From the NCBI GenBank assembly GCA_036785325.1, contig JAXIVH010000084.1, positions 817,858 to 881,857 on the forward strand: a stretch of 64,000 bases of DNA. Direction: 5' to 3'. This DNA is from Urophycis tenuis (taxonomy: Eukaryota; Chordata; Actinopteri; Gadiformes; Phycidae). The translations under genes and the position numbers were made by a program. The notes beneath the pieces are model-generated. The model saw only the letters and a program-made list of their open reading frames with translations, ran no database searches and was not told where the DNA came from. Of this stretch, positions 27,601-38,609 are shown one piece after another (the first letter of the stretch is position 1; each line of letters begins with the position of its first letter).

Positions 27601-29850
27601 GCCACAGTGCGGTATGAGAGACAAAGCACTCAAACACTGAGCACAAGGAACACATTCTGTGGCTCCTCTGTGAAGGTTCTGTCAAGCCGAAGGGCAGCTT
27701 GTCTGCAAAAGTGTTCACCTCGCCATCTTCCACGTCACGTTTATCCAGCAATACAAACACAAAGACGCCATGTTCTGCTGTGTGACGGTGTCACACGAGG
27801 TTCATCCCAGCCGTTGACCTGAATAACCCAAATTTTGGATGCTCACATGAGCAATTGTTGAGAATTCGACAAGGGGCCCCTTGTTGTGTACACTTGTATG
27901 AGAGGGGAACACCAACAGATGTTATCAATCTAAGAAAACAATAAACATTTTTCCGCTTTGCTTGTCATGGGCCACGTTTACACGGAAGCATTTTCAATCT
28001 CTCTTCCAATCCTAAATTGAAAATGGTTAGATGACTTAGGTGAGATTGCGATTCAAAGAAAGATGCATGAGATGTTGCATGAGAGATGTAGAAAAGGATT
28101 GTCAAAGACAACTCTGGGGGGTAGTGGACGCTGCATTCAATGCATTCATCAAGTTAAATCAATCGGTTCTCTATTATACGGAAACACTGTCAAGTCACAC
28201 GCTTAGCTTACTTATATGTCTATCAAACGTGGTCAATCAATACAAAGCAATGTCATATGCAAATGTATCAGAAACATTGCCATGTCGTACAAATTCCTAG
28301 CCCTTGCCAGTAATTATTAAACATGATTTGCGGCATTATGCACAATGTACACTGGTACACTATGGTCACTACATCTCAGCCCATAATCATACCATGGATG
28401 ATGGACTTCTACTTCTACCATCGAGCATGCGCGTTGCCACAACAAAGTCGTGGATAAGGAAAGGGAACGGTCACGCTCAAATATCTTCTAAAATAAGAGT
28501 AGTGCTTCATATGTGTGTCGTACAACATCGACTTTGTTTCCGCAGGAATTCGGTCTGGGTTTTGCGATCTCCGTTTTTTTTTGGTGGAAAATTTGACATC
28601 CATGGCATCACTGTTCTGCGGAAATGGAGGTGATGGAGGTGAGGTTGCATACGCAACCACCCGGACATGGGGTACAAACAAGCGAGAGCCCGACTACCAT
28701 GTGACTGCCAGTGTTCCGATACCACAGGTCCGAGAGGGCAGACGCTGCGGGGGCACCCCGAACCAGCTCCGCTCACTTTTGCTTTGGACCAGGACAGCGC
28801 GTGGTGTGGTGTGGTTATATATTATATATTACTTTATTATATTTACTTTATTCTGTTTGCAAGTGGTTTGCTGAAATGTGTAAGGATTGCTGGCATTTTT
28901 TTTTGTATTGAGAACATACTGCTAACTTAGACATTCAAACAGATATCAGATTAACCTCTGGGCGAGCATTGTTTTCGGAATATGTACCTGTGTCTTTAGG
29001 CCTATCTATTACAATCACAACATTTTAGTTTAAGAGGCATTAATTATATTTGGTTTCTTTCAGAGAGACATCGCATGCACAATCATATCCACAATGATGA
29101 ATAAGTTATGTTAAATAATCAATTTCAGATACATAGGTGTTTGAGAGACATTTAATGTATTTGGTATAGGCCTATACTTCATATGTCATAGACTATATAA
29201 AAGTTATATTTCATGTAGTGACCATCATGACTGATCGCCTCTCACCTCATGTGAAACACACTGGATTCTGGAGTCTGGTTTTATTTCTCACAGATGGGAG
29301 CTCGCGTCTTTAAATCCAGCATGGAAAGGAGTTAGCATCCTTCGTCCTGTGAATCATTTTTCGGGCGCCTGGGGTGTATCCAATATTGCAAACCATGTTT
29401 TTTTTTTTTCACAGAACAAGCGTTCGAAGCAGTGCTGTTATATTACAAACTAGCCGAGAGCAACGGTTCCCCTTTAGCATATTGTTTGGCGTTATGGTTT
29501 AACTAGCATTGGGTATTATCAGTTGCACATAGATATAATAAACATATTATGGATACACAAATCAAAATGGCAGTTTGGTGATGGGATGGACTTTCTTCAT
29601 GTTGCTTTGAATTACATCATTGCATAAACATTAAATAAACAAGAACAGCTTAAACAAAGCGCTTTTAGAAAATCTCCTGAAAGCCCCTTGAAATGATGAC
29701 AAATCTGATTAATTATGTTTGATTGCTTATTAAGCCTTAAAAAAACAAGTGCAAAAACTAGATATTGGTGGGTTTTTTAACAGCACATGTTCACCTTGAT
29801 GTAGACTCATTTTAATTTTGTGTTCACCAAAGATGTCTGCCATACGCTCA
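21680..29850. other. Single-copy intronic or intergenic DNA
   Basis: This lies between the candidate exon 1B and the LINE. Apart from the (CAGA)n tail at 23,418-23,477 and short homopolymers, no repeat or exon is recognised. If long mitf isoforms exist, this is their intron 1B-2. Confidence 0.4.
23418..23477 (+). repeat. (CAGA)n plus retroposon-like 3' tail
   Basis: A CAGACAGA run is followed by ACTTTAAAGATCCCTGAGG and AAATTGC, matching the copies at 18,050 and 49,581. Confidence 0.6.
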
Positions 29851-29932
29851 CTGACTAGCAAGGCTCACTGACCAGCAAGGGACCTCTGCTCTACGATCTG
29901 CTGAATGAATGTAATGTGAATGTAATGATTTC

Positions 29933-30703
29933 TTGTGCTTGACTGAGACATGGCAACAGCCTAAGGACTTTTCACACCTTAATCAAACTATTCCCCCTGG
30001 GTATACCTACTCATCACAATCCCGTGCCTCTGGCAGAGGAGGTGGACTGGCGGTACTTTACAGTGACAAGTGGAAAGTATCTTCCATTACGGTGCCGGTG
30101 CACTCTTCATTTGAGTCCATTGCCCTGCAAATCAAGGGCCCAACTCCTACTATCTTTGCTACTATTCATCAACCACCCAAGCCAAACAACGCCTTTCTAC
30201 TAGAACTCTCTGCCATCTTAACTACCCTTTGTTCTATGTCTCCGAATTTAATATTACTGGGAGATTTCAACATCGACTTTGACAAAATCTACAATGCTTT
30301 TACAAAGGACTTCACTTCATGCCTTGACAGCTTTGGACTACAACAACATATTAACTTTCCGACACACTCCAAAGGACACATTCTTGACCCGATCTGCTGC
30401 TCTGGAGTAACCCCTCACAACTGTTGCGCCTCTGACCTGCCGATCTCAGACCACAAGCTAATATCCTTCAATGTCAATCTCATGTTATCCAAGACTAACA
30501 TGCTTCGTTCAATCACATTCCGAAACATTAAGAATATTGACTTGCTGGCCCTCTCTAATGGAATTGATGCCTTTCCTAGCAGAGACTATTTATCCACCAT
30601 AGATGAACTGGTATTTCACTACAATGATGGATTCCATGGCCTGCTAAATACTCTTGCACCTCTGAAAACTAGCTCTGTTTCCTTTACCCACTCTGCCCCT
30701 TAG
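29933..30703 (+). pseudogene. LINE endonuclease domain fragment
   Basis: The longest surviving open frame of the element, about 256 codons. It covers the AP-endonuclease fold with the motifs LTETW, GDFNIDFD and SDHKLISFN, the last being the conserved Asp-His pair. A one-base shift just upstream separates it from the preceding TSKGPLLYDLL segment, and a stop ends it before the RT region. It is a relic, not a host gene. Confidence 0.85.
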
Positions 30704-31325
30704 TATACACCAACACTACGCCAGCTCAAAACAAAAGGCCGTCGCCTGGACCACCTTTATGTAAAATATGGCCTGGCAGTTCATAAAGAAATGTATAGCA
30801 AACACATACTCCAATACAAGGATGCTCTTTCCTCAGCTAAAACTTCATACTACTCAACCTTAATCAAGACGGCTGATGGGAACACTATTCTCAACTATCA
30901 ACAACATTCTGAAACCACCAGATGCTTTACCACCTCAATTACTCACAGTTACACAGTGTGATACCTTCATGACCTTTTTCAATGCCAAAATTGAAAATAT
31001 ACATCAGACCCTGACTGCGTCAAATAACCCTGCATCCTCTCTGCACTCCTTGCCTACATTCTCCTTCGCCTCTCCATTCACCAGCTTCAAGCTTCTTACT
31101 GTCTTGAAAATAACTAGTCGAATCTCAAATTTAAATTCTCCGCATGCCAGTTAGATCCCTTACCTACCCACCTGGTAAAAGGCTGCCTAACTGCCCTGTC
31201 CTCGTTAATCATAGACATTATCCATTCCTCCCTGACTTCTGGTGTTGTTCCATCTTCACTGAAAACTGCTGCAATAACTCCAATACTCAAAAAACCTGGC
31301 GCAAATCTGAATGACTTAAACCACT

Positions 31326-32302
31326 TTCGTCCAATCTCAACCCTGCCATTTCTCTTCAAAGTACTTGAGCGAATTGTTGCAGCTCAGAGAAACACCCATC
31401 TGTCTGACAACAATCTCTTCAAAAAATTTCAGTCTGGCTTTCGTCCCCTCCGAAGCACTGAGACAGCCCTTGTCAAAATCCCCAATGAACTTCTGATTGC
31501 ATCTGACTCTAGACAGCTTTTGACACAGTCTCTCATGTCATCCTGGATAGGCTAGTATCCATTGGAATCACTGATATCCCTCTGGCTTGGTTCAGATCAT
31601 ATGTCTCGGGCCGCACACAGTTTGTCCAATTCAAGAACTTGAGATTTGGCGCCTCTCCAGTCTCCAGTGGTGTTCCCCAGGGCTCTGTCCTCGGCCCTCT
31701 GCTGTTCATTATCTATCTTCTGCCTCTTGACCACATTCTTAGGAAATTTGATATTCAATTCCACTGTTACACTGATGATACCCAGCTCTACCTTTCCACT
31801 AAGCTCACTGCCTCTCTACCACCCAAAGCTCTGTCCGTCTGCCTACTGGAAATGAAATCATGGTTCTCACTCAACTTCCTCAAACTCAACAACTGAGGTT
31901 CTCCTCATCAGCACCAAATCCACCTTAGCAACACTCAACACTTTTTCCATGTCCATCAACAATGCCACTGTTGACCCTTCCCCTCAGGTAAAGAGCCTGG
32001 GTGTCAGCTTGGACTGCACTTTATCCTTCGAGACCCACATCAATAATGTTACTCGGTCTGCTTACTTCCATATACGCAACATCAATCGTTTTCGTCCCCC
32101 ACTTACACCAACCTCCACTGCTATCCTTGTTAACACCCTGATTACATCCCGACTGGACTACTGTAACTCTCTCCTCTGTGGTCTTCCTCGGAATTCTCTT
32201 CATAAACTCCAACTGGTCCAGAACGCAGCCATCCGTATCATCACCAGAATTCCATCTATTGAACACATCACTCCCTGCAGCAACTCCACTGGCTCCCTAT
32301 AA
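31326..32302 (+). pseudogene. LINE reverse transcriptase fragments
   Basis: RT blocks are present in several frames. Around 31,500-31,515 the sequence jumps from ASDS to the frame of AFDTVSH, so the stretch before RT motif A is missing, consistent with a small internal deletion. The active-site box is YTDDTQLYLS (about 31,766-31,795). The C-terminal block includes SRLDYCNSLLCGLP (about 32,147) and LQLVQNAAIRIIT. Stops at about 31,895 and 32,300 break the frame. Confidence 0.85.
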
Positions 32303-32760
32303 AATCACGCATTGATTTTAAGATTCTACTCCTTACTTTCAAGATCCTTCACAGCCTGGCACCAGTGTATCTAACTGAACTCATCCACATCCCCACACCT
32401 TCATGCCCTCTCTGATCCTCGTCTGCCATCCAGCTGTCAGGTCCATCTGCCAACCTATCCACCATGGGGTCAAGAGCTTTTAGCCGATCTGCGCCCTGCC
32501 TATGGAACTCTCTCCCACCCTCCCATTCGCACTTCTGACTCTGTATCCACCTTTAAATCACACCTAAAAACACACTTATTCTGAGTGGCATACTCTGTCA
32601 ACATAGTATGACAGACAGAGTATGGACAGAGTATGCTACTCTGTCCCACACTGACAGAGTATGCCACTGTTACTTGTTACTTGTTTTTAACTTGCCTGTC
32701 AGGTGTCCTTGAGTGCTTTGAATGGCACCTTTAAATAAAATGCATCATCATCATCATCAC

Positions 32761-33300
32761 TTCTGTCCCAGTCGCTTCCTCATAGTACACCAAAGATGTG
32801 GTTTTCCTCACCCAAGCTTTCTCCACACCTAAATCCGTTTACCTTATATTACCCCTTTAAAGACAGATCCACTTGTCCTCTGCCAGATTATCTAGTGTGT
32901 TACGCCTAACGTTCCAGCTATATTCTTCCTGATTGAGTCTGCCTGCCAGATACATTGCCTGACTAGCGGTTTGAAGATTGTTGCCTTATCGCCTTGGTTT
33001 TGTCGGCCTGATCTGCCTGTTGACTTGGTTTGTGACCTCTGCCTGGACTTTAATAAAATAATTTGGACACTTGCCCTCTGCCTTGGAATTCATGTTTTTA
33101 GATTCTGTGATTTCTGAATCGTTACACCATGAACATTTAAAAATCACTGCAGGGGCCAGTTTGTGTTGGAACAGTGGTAGCGATTGTAACCATGGTTCTG
33201 TGGACAAATAATGTTTTATTCTAGATGAGCAGAACTAAAGATGAAAAGTTAGTTAGCCTAAGGCAGGCTCCAGTTTGCAGGCTGTTGGCCTTCCGGTAGA
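32761..33300. other. Single-copy DNA between LINE and mitf promoter
   Basis: No exon is recognised. It immediately precedes the M promoter and would be expected to contain distal melanophore elements, but I see no site I can defend. Confidence 0.4.
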
Positions 33301-33307
33301 AAGGGGT

Positions 33308-33351
33308 CTTTGTGCGATGGAGGTGGTGACGTCAAATTAACTCTATAAAAG
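33308..33351 (+). promoter_or_regulatory. mitfa: mitf M-type promoter: SOX-like site, CRE, TATA box
   Basis: A perfect palindromic CRE, TGACGTCA, lies at 33327-33334 and a TATA box, TATAAAAG, at 33344-33351. A SOX-type CTTTGTG lies at 33308-33314. The M promoter of mammalian MITF is known to use a CRE (cAMP/CREB) and SOX10 input. The TATA box predicts transcription start near 33375-33380 and a 5' UTR of about 200 nt before the ATG at 33583. An E-box CACATG (33476-33481) falls in this leader. Confidence 0.75.
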
Positions 33352-33582
33352 GCATAAATTCATAGTGTAGCTTGAACAACAGTGGGAGGTTTTACCATCC
33401 TACTTTTAACGTGCATAACTAATGAGCCCTAAATCCTTGATAAATTAGGCAGCGCCGATGACTTCTCTGATTTTCACATGCTAGCTGGTTGACGACTCAC
33501 TCTGACACCGTAAAGGGACTATCTTCTGCAATTCATTCTTTAAAGTAAAACTTTTAAATACAAATAATTACATACAACAATT

Positions 33583-33615
33583 ATGTTGGAGATGCTTGAA
33601 TACAACCATTATCAG
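33583..33615 (+). CDS. mitfa: mitf exon 1M (coding part)
   Basis: Encodes MLEMLEYNHYQ, identical at nearly every position to the melanocyte-specific first exon of vertebrate MITF, followed by donor GTAAGA. Phase 0 into exon 2. Too short to be found by ORF length. Confidence 0.95.
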
Positions 33616-36600
33616 GTAAGATTGATAAGGCAAAAATGGATACAAGACAATTGTTGATGAATGCATACTAGTGTTTTGTTGCTTTGACTTATATTTAACC
33701 TTTTAAGTGAGAAATCATGCTGAGTTATGTTTATTCTTAAGCTACATACACAAGATGTTCCTCAAATGTTTGCAACAACAGCACTGGGAAAGGCTTGAGA
33801 TCCTATTGCATCCAGTACCATTTGAAGTACATTTTTGATTGAATTTTTATGCAAATACTTTTGACTGGATTTCAAAATTGCATTTGGAATTTGAAATTAA
33901 CAATATACTATATTATCATATGGTTCAATAATTTGAATCAAGTTCAAGACAATATACATGTATCAAACTGGATTATTTAATTAGGAACTTCCTGATAATT
34001 TTTTTAATCAAGAATGGATTCTGTAATTTTGTTCTGCATATTTTTTTTGCGGTGCATTGATGATTAGATGTAGAGATGCAAGGAGATGCCTCTCATGGTA
34101 ACTTAATGTAATTTGAAAAGGCCTGAATGGTAAGATTCATTAAAACCCTTCTATTTGAAACTATATCCTTTTTCTTAAACGGTTCTTCTGACTTTTCTAG
34201 GTGCCGACCCACTTGGAGACCCCGACTAAGTACCACATCCAGCAGGCCCAGAGGCAACAGGTGAGGCAGTACCTCTCCACCACACTCGGGGGGAAATCGG
34301 CTAGCCAGTGCCCTAGCCAAACCCCGGAACGAGGCATGCCCCCTGGGCCAGCCAGCAGTGCCCCCAACAGCCCCATGGCCCTACTTACTCTCAGCTCCAA
34401 CTGTGAGAAAGAGGTATATCTGCCATGAGCCAAAGACTCGAGAGTTTCAAGCCTTTCCACTTAATCATGCGCTGATTACAGAAATACACTTTTAATTCCC
34501 ATACCATACATGGCATTTTCTTTCACAATATTTCCATAGTGTTTTCTATGCACGGATGTCTGGTTCATTTACTGGACTGTATTCTTGTTCTAGATGGATG
34601 ATGTTATTGACGATATTATTAGCTTGGAATCAAGTTACAATGAGGACATCCTTGGCCTTATGGATTCTGGAGTCCAGATTTTGAACACGGTAATTCTCCT
34701 GCGATGTACCTGATTAGCAATGGCCGATAACTCCAACATATCCTAAAGACATTTCTGTGCTATTTTTCTGTGACATTTATCTAATTGATTATGTTTGTGT
34801 GTAGCTCCCTGTGCCTGGAAACCTTCTGGACATGTATAGTAGCCAAGGAATTCCAACCCCTGGTCTTGGCATCAACAACTCATGCTCTTCCAGTATGTCC
34901 AACATTAAAAGGGAATACACAGGTGATCTACTTACTTTGTGCCCTTAGAAGCCCACAGCGAAGACCTAGGATGTTTCCGTTTTATTTGAAAAAAAGTGAA
35001 ATCCAAATTATTCTTATTATTATTATAGTCCTATTAAAAAAGCCTTTTTGTATTCATTTGCTCCAGCCCCCAGCATGATGCACATGCTAGAGAAGCCTGG
35101 GCCATGCAGCCAGTATGAAAACTATCAGAGGCAAGAAGGTTTTCCAGTAGGTAAGCAAAGAAAACTGAATAAAGGAAAAGAAATAAATACATACTGTATA
35201 TCTTTTTACATATACATACACATGCTTTTGTCTTTATTTCTCATTCTTTGCGAAAGCTATTACAGTTTGGAATATAAAAAACATGTATTATTGTATATGT
35301 CACCATAAGTCAAATAACACATAGTTAAGAAACCACCGCATATTTTCCTACTGTAGTCCACTTAGTTACAGTTAGGGTAATTGCACAAGAGGGCATAAAT
35401 TACAAATAATGATGTTTTATATCTCATTGTCTCCTATTACCACATACAGTTTCCATTATCCAGGGTCATGTTAATAGTAAACACATTTTATGAATCACAA
35501 GACATGTGGATCTGAGCCCTAAGTACATTCTTATTTTACAGAGGCTGAAGTACGAGCTCTGGCAAAGGAAAGACAGAAGAAGGACAACCATAACCTTAGT
35601 AAGTCTGAAACAAATGAATCAAATGAATCAATACGTTGGTAAATATCGCATTGGTTGCTGCTTCACCTTCAATATAATCTCTGCAACCTTTCATTTTAAC
35701 ATAAATACGTTTTTTATTTTTTTACACAATTTAGTTGAACGCAGGCGACGGTTTAATATCAACGACAGGATCAAAGAATTGGGGACATTAATTCCTAAAT
35801 CAAACGACCCGTAAGTATCAATGTCTGTCTTGCCTGCCTGTGTGTGTCTGCATTTGGGTCTGTCTGTCTGTCTGTCTGTCTGTCTACACCCCTAAGTCAA
35901 TCATCCACTCACTCCACTTCTAAAACACTTCTCACCTAGAAGCCCACAGAGTGTAATCAGGGTGACCGGCACCCTGTGGCGGTCGAGAGAGAGAGAGATG
36001 TTGTCATGCTGCTCAGCTGACTCGCACTGAGGGACTGTTTCTTCTCCGTTACCCCCAGGGACATGCGCTGGAATAAGGGTACCATTCTCAAGGCCTCGGT
36101 TGACTACATCCGTAAGCTGCAGCGGGAGCAGCAGCGCGCTAAAGAGCTGGAGTTAAGGCAGAGGAGGCTGGAGCATGCTAACCGTCACCTGATGTTACGC
36201 ATTCAGGTCTGTTAGCGCTCGAAACAAAGCGGAAAAAAAACAACAACACTGGCTTGTCTTGGGACACTGGACAACACTGTTTCTCTTAGCGGTAACCATA
36301 GCAACCAAAAAGTGGACCACACAGACTGCAGTGTCTTATTGGCTCTTCGTTCCACTTGATGTCACCTCACACCAAATTGAGGAGAGTAAACAATTGAGTA
36401 TTATGGGTCTAAAACGATTGCATAAATACATTCTTAGGGTTAGGGTGACTCCAAGGTGAAAGGGATCTGGGTAGGCCTAAGAAGCCAAACCCCTGCATGC
36501 TAATGTCACCAAACATAACTGTATGAAAAAAAATGTATCAACATAATGAACAAAATCTGCAAAATGTCAACTCGATCGTTTTGGCCCGTCCCTTTTGGGA

Positions 36601-37070
36601 GTTAGATAACTATTGTTTTACCCTTCAGTGTGCAAGGAATTCACCAGCTTGTTCTTATGTAAATGTTCTCCATGTTGGTCCAGGAGTTGGAGATGCAAGC
36701 CCGGGCTCATGGTCTAGCAGTGGTGTCGTCCCCATCATCCCTGTGCACCTCAGAGCTGATGGCCCGGGCCATCAAACAAGAACCCCTGCTGGGCGAGTGC
36801 CCCTCCGACCTCTACCAGAACGGCTCGACCCCCGACATGTCACCGCCCACCACGCTGGACCTGAACAATGGCACCATAACCTTTGACCCCATTCACGCAG
36901 ACTCTGGAGATCCTTACGGCAACCCCAAGTCCGGCAACGCCAAGGACAGCACCATGTCGCCAGTCGCTCCGAACGAGACGCTGCTGTCGTCCTTGTCGCC
37001 GAACGATTCCAACAGCAGCAGCCGCCGCAGCTCCAGCTCCAGCATGGCTGAGAAAGAGAACGGCTGTTAG
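33583..37070 (+). CDS. mitfa: mitf, melanocyte-type isoform (bHLH-Zip transcription factor)
   Basis: Exons: 33583-33615, 34201-34413, 34594-34689, 34805-34922, 35067-35150, 35542-35598, 35735-35810, 36059-36206, 36684-37070. Phases agree at every junction and total 1212 nt (403 residues). MITF is the nuclear master regulator of melanophore identity and binds CACGTG/CATGTG E-boxes as a dimer. Visible are the M-specific start MLEMLEYNHYQ, the ERK-site context PNSPMA (Ser68), the IKRE and IKQEP sumoylation contexts, the basic region HNLIERRRR (198-206, with the E and R that read CACGTG), helix-loop-helix and leucine zipper, and the Ser-rich tail SSRRSSSSS. The M-type first exon points to mitfa of the two teleost paralogues. 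The mammalian exon 3 (GFYKFEEQ...) is not seen. Confidence 0.96.
34201..34413 (+). CDS. mitfa: mitf exon 2
   Basis: 71 codons from VPTHLETPTKYHIQQAQRQQ to SNCEKE, between TTTCTAG and GTATAT. Contains the conserved PNSP ERK phosphorylation context. Phase 0 at both ends. Confidence 0.96.
34594..34689 (+). CDS. mitfa: mitf exon 4 equivalent (transactivation domain)
   Basis: 32 codons beginning MDDVIDDIISLESSYNEDIL, the acidic p300/CBP-binding activation helix. Acceptor TTGTTCTAG, donor GTAATT, phase 0. Confidence 0.96.
34805..34922 (+). CDS. mitfa: mitf exon 5
   Basis: 39 codons plus one base, LPVPGNLLDMY to SNIKREYT. It ends with the IKRE sumoylation context. Donor GTGATC, phase 1. Confidence 0.94.
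35067..35150 (+). CDS. mitfa: mitf 84-nt phase-neutral exon before the basic region
   Basis: Bounded by TTTGCTCCAG and GTAAGC and in phase 1 on both sides. It adds 28 residues (APSMMHMLEKPG...QEGFPV). Because it is a multiple of three it can be included or skipped without changing frame. Mammalian MITF has only an optional six-residue insert at this point, so this is a longer insert at the same place. I cannot exclude that it is always skipped. Confidence 0.72.
35542..35598 (+). CDS. mitfa: mitf exon 6 (start of basic region)
   Basis: 57 nt encoding EAEVRALAKERQKKDNHNL, with TTTTACAG before and GTAAGT after. Phase 1 at both ends. Confidence 0.96.
35735..35810 (+). CDS. mitfa: mitf exon 7 (basic region, helix 1, loop)
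   Basis: 76 nt encoding IERRRRFNINDRIKELGT and LIPKSNDP, essentially invariant in the MITF/TFE family. Donor GTAAGT, phase 2. Confidence 0.97.
36059..36206 (+). CDS. mitfa: mitf exon 8 (helix 2 and leucine zipper)
   Basis: 148 nt, DMRWNKGTILKASVDYIRKL through the zipper to HLMLRIQ. The size equals the human exon. Acceptor CCCCCAG, donor GTCTGT. Confidence 0.97.
36684..37070 (+). CDS. mitfa: mitf terminal coding exon
   Basis: 128 codons plus TAG at 37068-37070. Starts ELEMQARAHGL, includes AIKQEP (sumoylation), TTLDLNNGTITF, and a C-terminal SSRRSSSSSMAEKENGC with the conserved Ser cluster. Confidence 0.96.
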   Translation, partial: ELEMQARAHGLAVVSSPSSLCTSELMARAIKQEPLLGECPSDLYQNGSTPDMSPPTTLDLNNGTITFDPIHADSGDPYGNPKSGNAKDSTMSPVAPNETLLSSLSPNDSNSSSRRSSSSSMAEKENGC

Positions 37071-38255
37071 CGTGGACGGCTTTAACGGTCAGACGCACTG
37101 ACGTGGCGACGTTCCCACCTTGCAGCATTCGCCCCCAAACGCCTTGACTGCTATGAACTGACTCGCATGTGGCTAACTTTCAAAGTGTTTCTAGGTACTT
37201 TTGCGTTGTTATCATTTGTTTTATGAAAATGTATTGCTGGATTTCAATCTTAATGTGAGTCATGTAGGCCTGCATGAACAAAAAAACAAAACAAAACGGT
37301 GTATGTGTTCTACATAACGTTTGTTTCTGTTTGTGTACCGTTTGAGTGTTCGTGTCTTCTGCTTTTGCGGTAAGTGAGAAATGATGACAGATGGGATCAG
37401 TAGCTGTGACGTCAGTAGGGCGACAAAAGCAATTTAAGACGCTGGTGAAAACCTTTGGATGAAGTTGTGGTTTTTATTTTTTTATTTTTATCAATGCAGG
37501 TTAAACTGTTCAACGCCAAAGGGATTACGTTTAACTTCTACTCTGTGTGGCGATAGGTCCATGTGCATAGAGTACACATAGTCCATGAACATTAACTGTT
37601 GTCATTTTCATAGGAGGTATTCTACAAGTAGTATGACCAGGGCTGTTTAAAGTTGTTATGCTGTAGGCCTACGATGTTCAGGTCAAAAGACAAAGAAACG
37701 CTTACCAGAAATAGGGTTTTGGTTTTCTATGGGTTAAAACAACATCAAAAGACCACAATATTCATGAGCGTGAAAATTCCTTTTGTACAATATTTATATA
37801 AACCTTTTTATTTTTATTTTCTCTGATATACGTTCTTATTTATTATGCCCAACATTTTTTGATTTTCTAAGATTCTTGTACAGTAGACTAGAAAAAATGT
37901 CATACCCTCAAGGCAAATATATATAAAAAAAGTTATTTATAGGCCTATATAAAGTTATAAACCCCACCATAAAATTTAGAAATTTCCTTATGGCCTTTAT
38001 TGAACTATTGAACCATAGAAATTACGTCCTATATTTAGAAGAAAAAGAGAGTAGATGGCTTTATTGTTTGGTAGGCACACATTTATGATGCTCATTTAAA
38101 CACATGGTACTTAATAATTGTGTCTTTGTTGACTGTACTAGTTACTAAAACGGCAGCTTTGAAGATTGTCTGTTAAATTCTATATCTCTAGGGGGCATAT
38201 TGGAGACAACTTAATTGGATCTATTGATATGGCAATAAATTGTACACATTTTCTA
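37071..38255 (+). other. mitfa: Probable mitf 3' UTR
   Basis: AT-rich, no coding sequence. The first sense AATAAA is at 38234-38239. Antisense AATAAA at 38060-38065 and ATTAAA at 38345-38350 and 38365-38370 could serve EEVS. The true transcript ends are not visible. Confidence 0.5.
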
Positions 38256-38520
38256 TGTGCTAAACATAAACATTTTGTGAAAGATTAAACAATTCATACA
38301 TTACACAGTATATGTCGACCAACAAAGATTAGTTTTTTTTTTCACTTTAATATTTTTTTTCACTTTAATATTTCAACATTCATACATACGTTTTTCTGCA
38401 ACCACATGAAATAGTGAGAAACTTAAAATTGCATCTTTAAGGAAAGCTTAGGTTGCTGTGATATCCAAATTAGCCCGCTACCAGTTTGTCCCCAGAAACA
38501 ACAGTTAATTCACGAGGTAA

Positions 38521-38609
38521 TCAGTTCAGAGTCTTGGATGCACCCAGCTCAGCACACCACTTCTTGAAAGCCTCGTACAGGACTTCATCCGAAGTGTCGT
38601 TAAATATAT
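38521..38609 (-). CDS. eevs: EEVS exon 5 (terminal)
   Basis: Acceptor TCTAATTGCAG on the - strand, then IFNDTSDEVLYEAFKKWCAE to the TGA at 38523-38521. Its first two bases complete an Asp codon begun by exon 4. Confidence 0.9.

Larger units (their letters stand above)
29852..32760 (+). mobile_element. Decayed L2-like LINE (non-LTR retrotransposon), 5' truncated
   Basis: The element begins inside the endonuclease region and ends with an ATC-repeat tail (about 32744-32758) after AATAAAATGC, as in L2-type LINEs. An AP-endonuclease domain reads from about 29,933 (LTETW near its start, GDFNIDFD at about 30,260, SDHKLISFN at about 30,445). Reverse transcriptase motifs follow: FRPIS at about 31,327, GFRPLRST at 31,437, GVPQGSVLGPLLF at about 31,669, YTDDTQLYLS at about 31,766. 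Frameshifts and stops separate these blocks (near 29,925, 30,703, 31,154, 31,530, 31,895 and 32,302), so it cannot encode a full protein. Confidence 0.88.
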
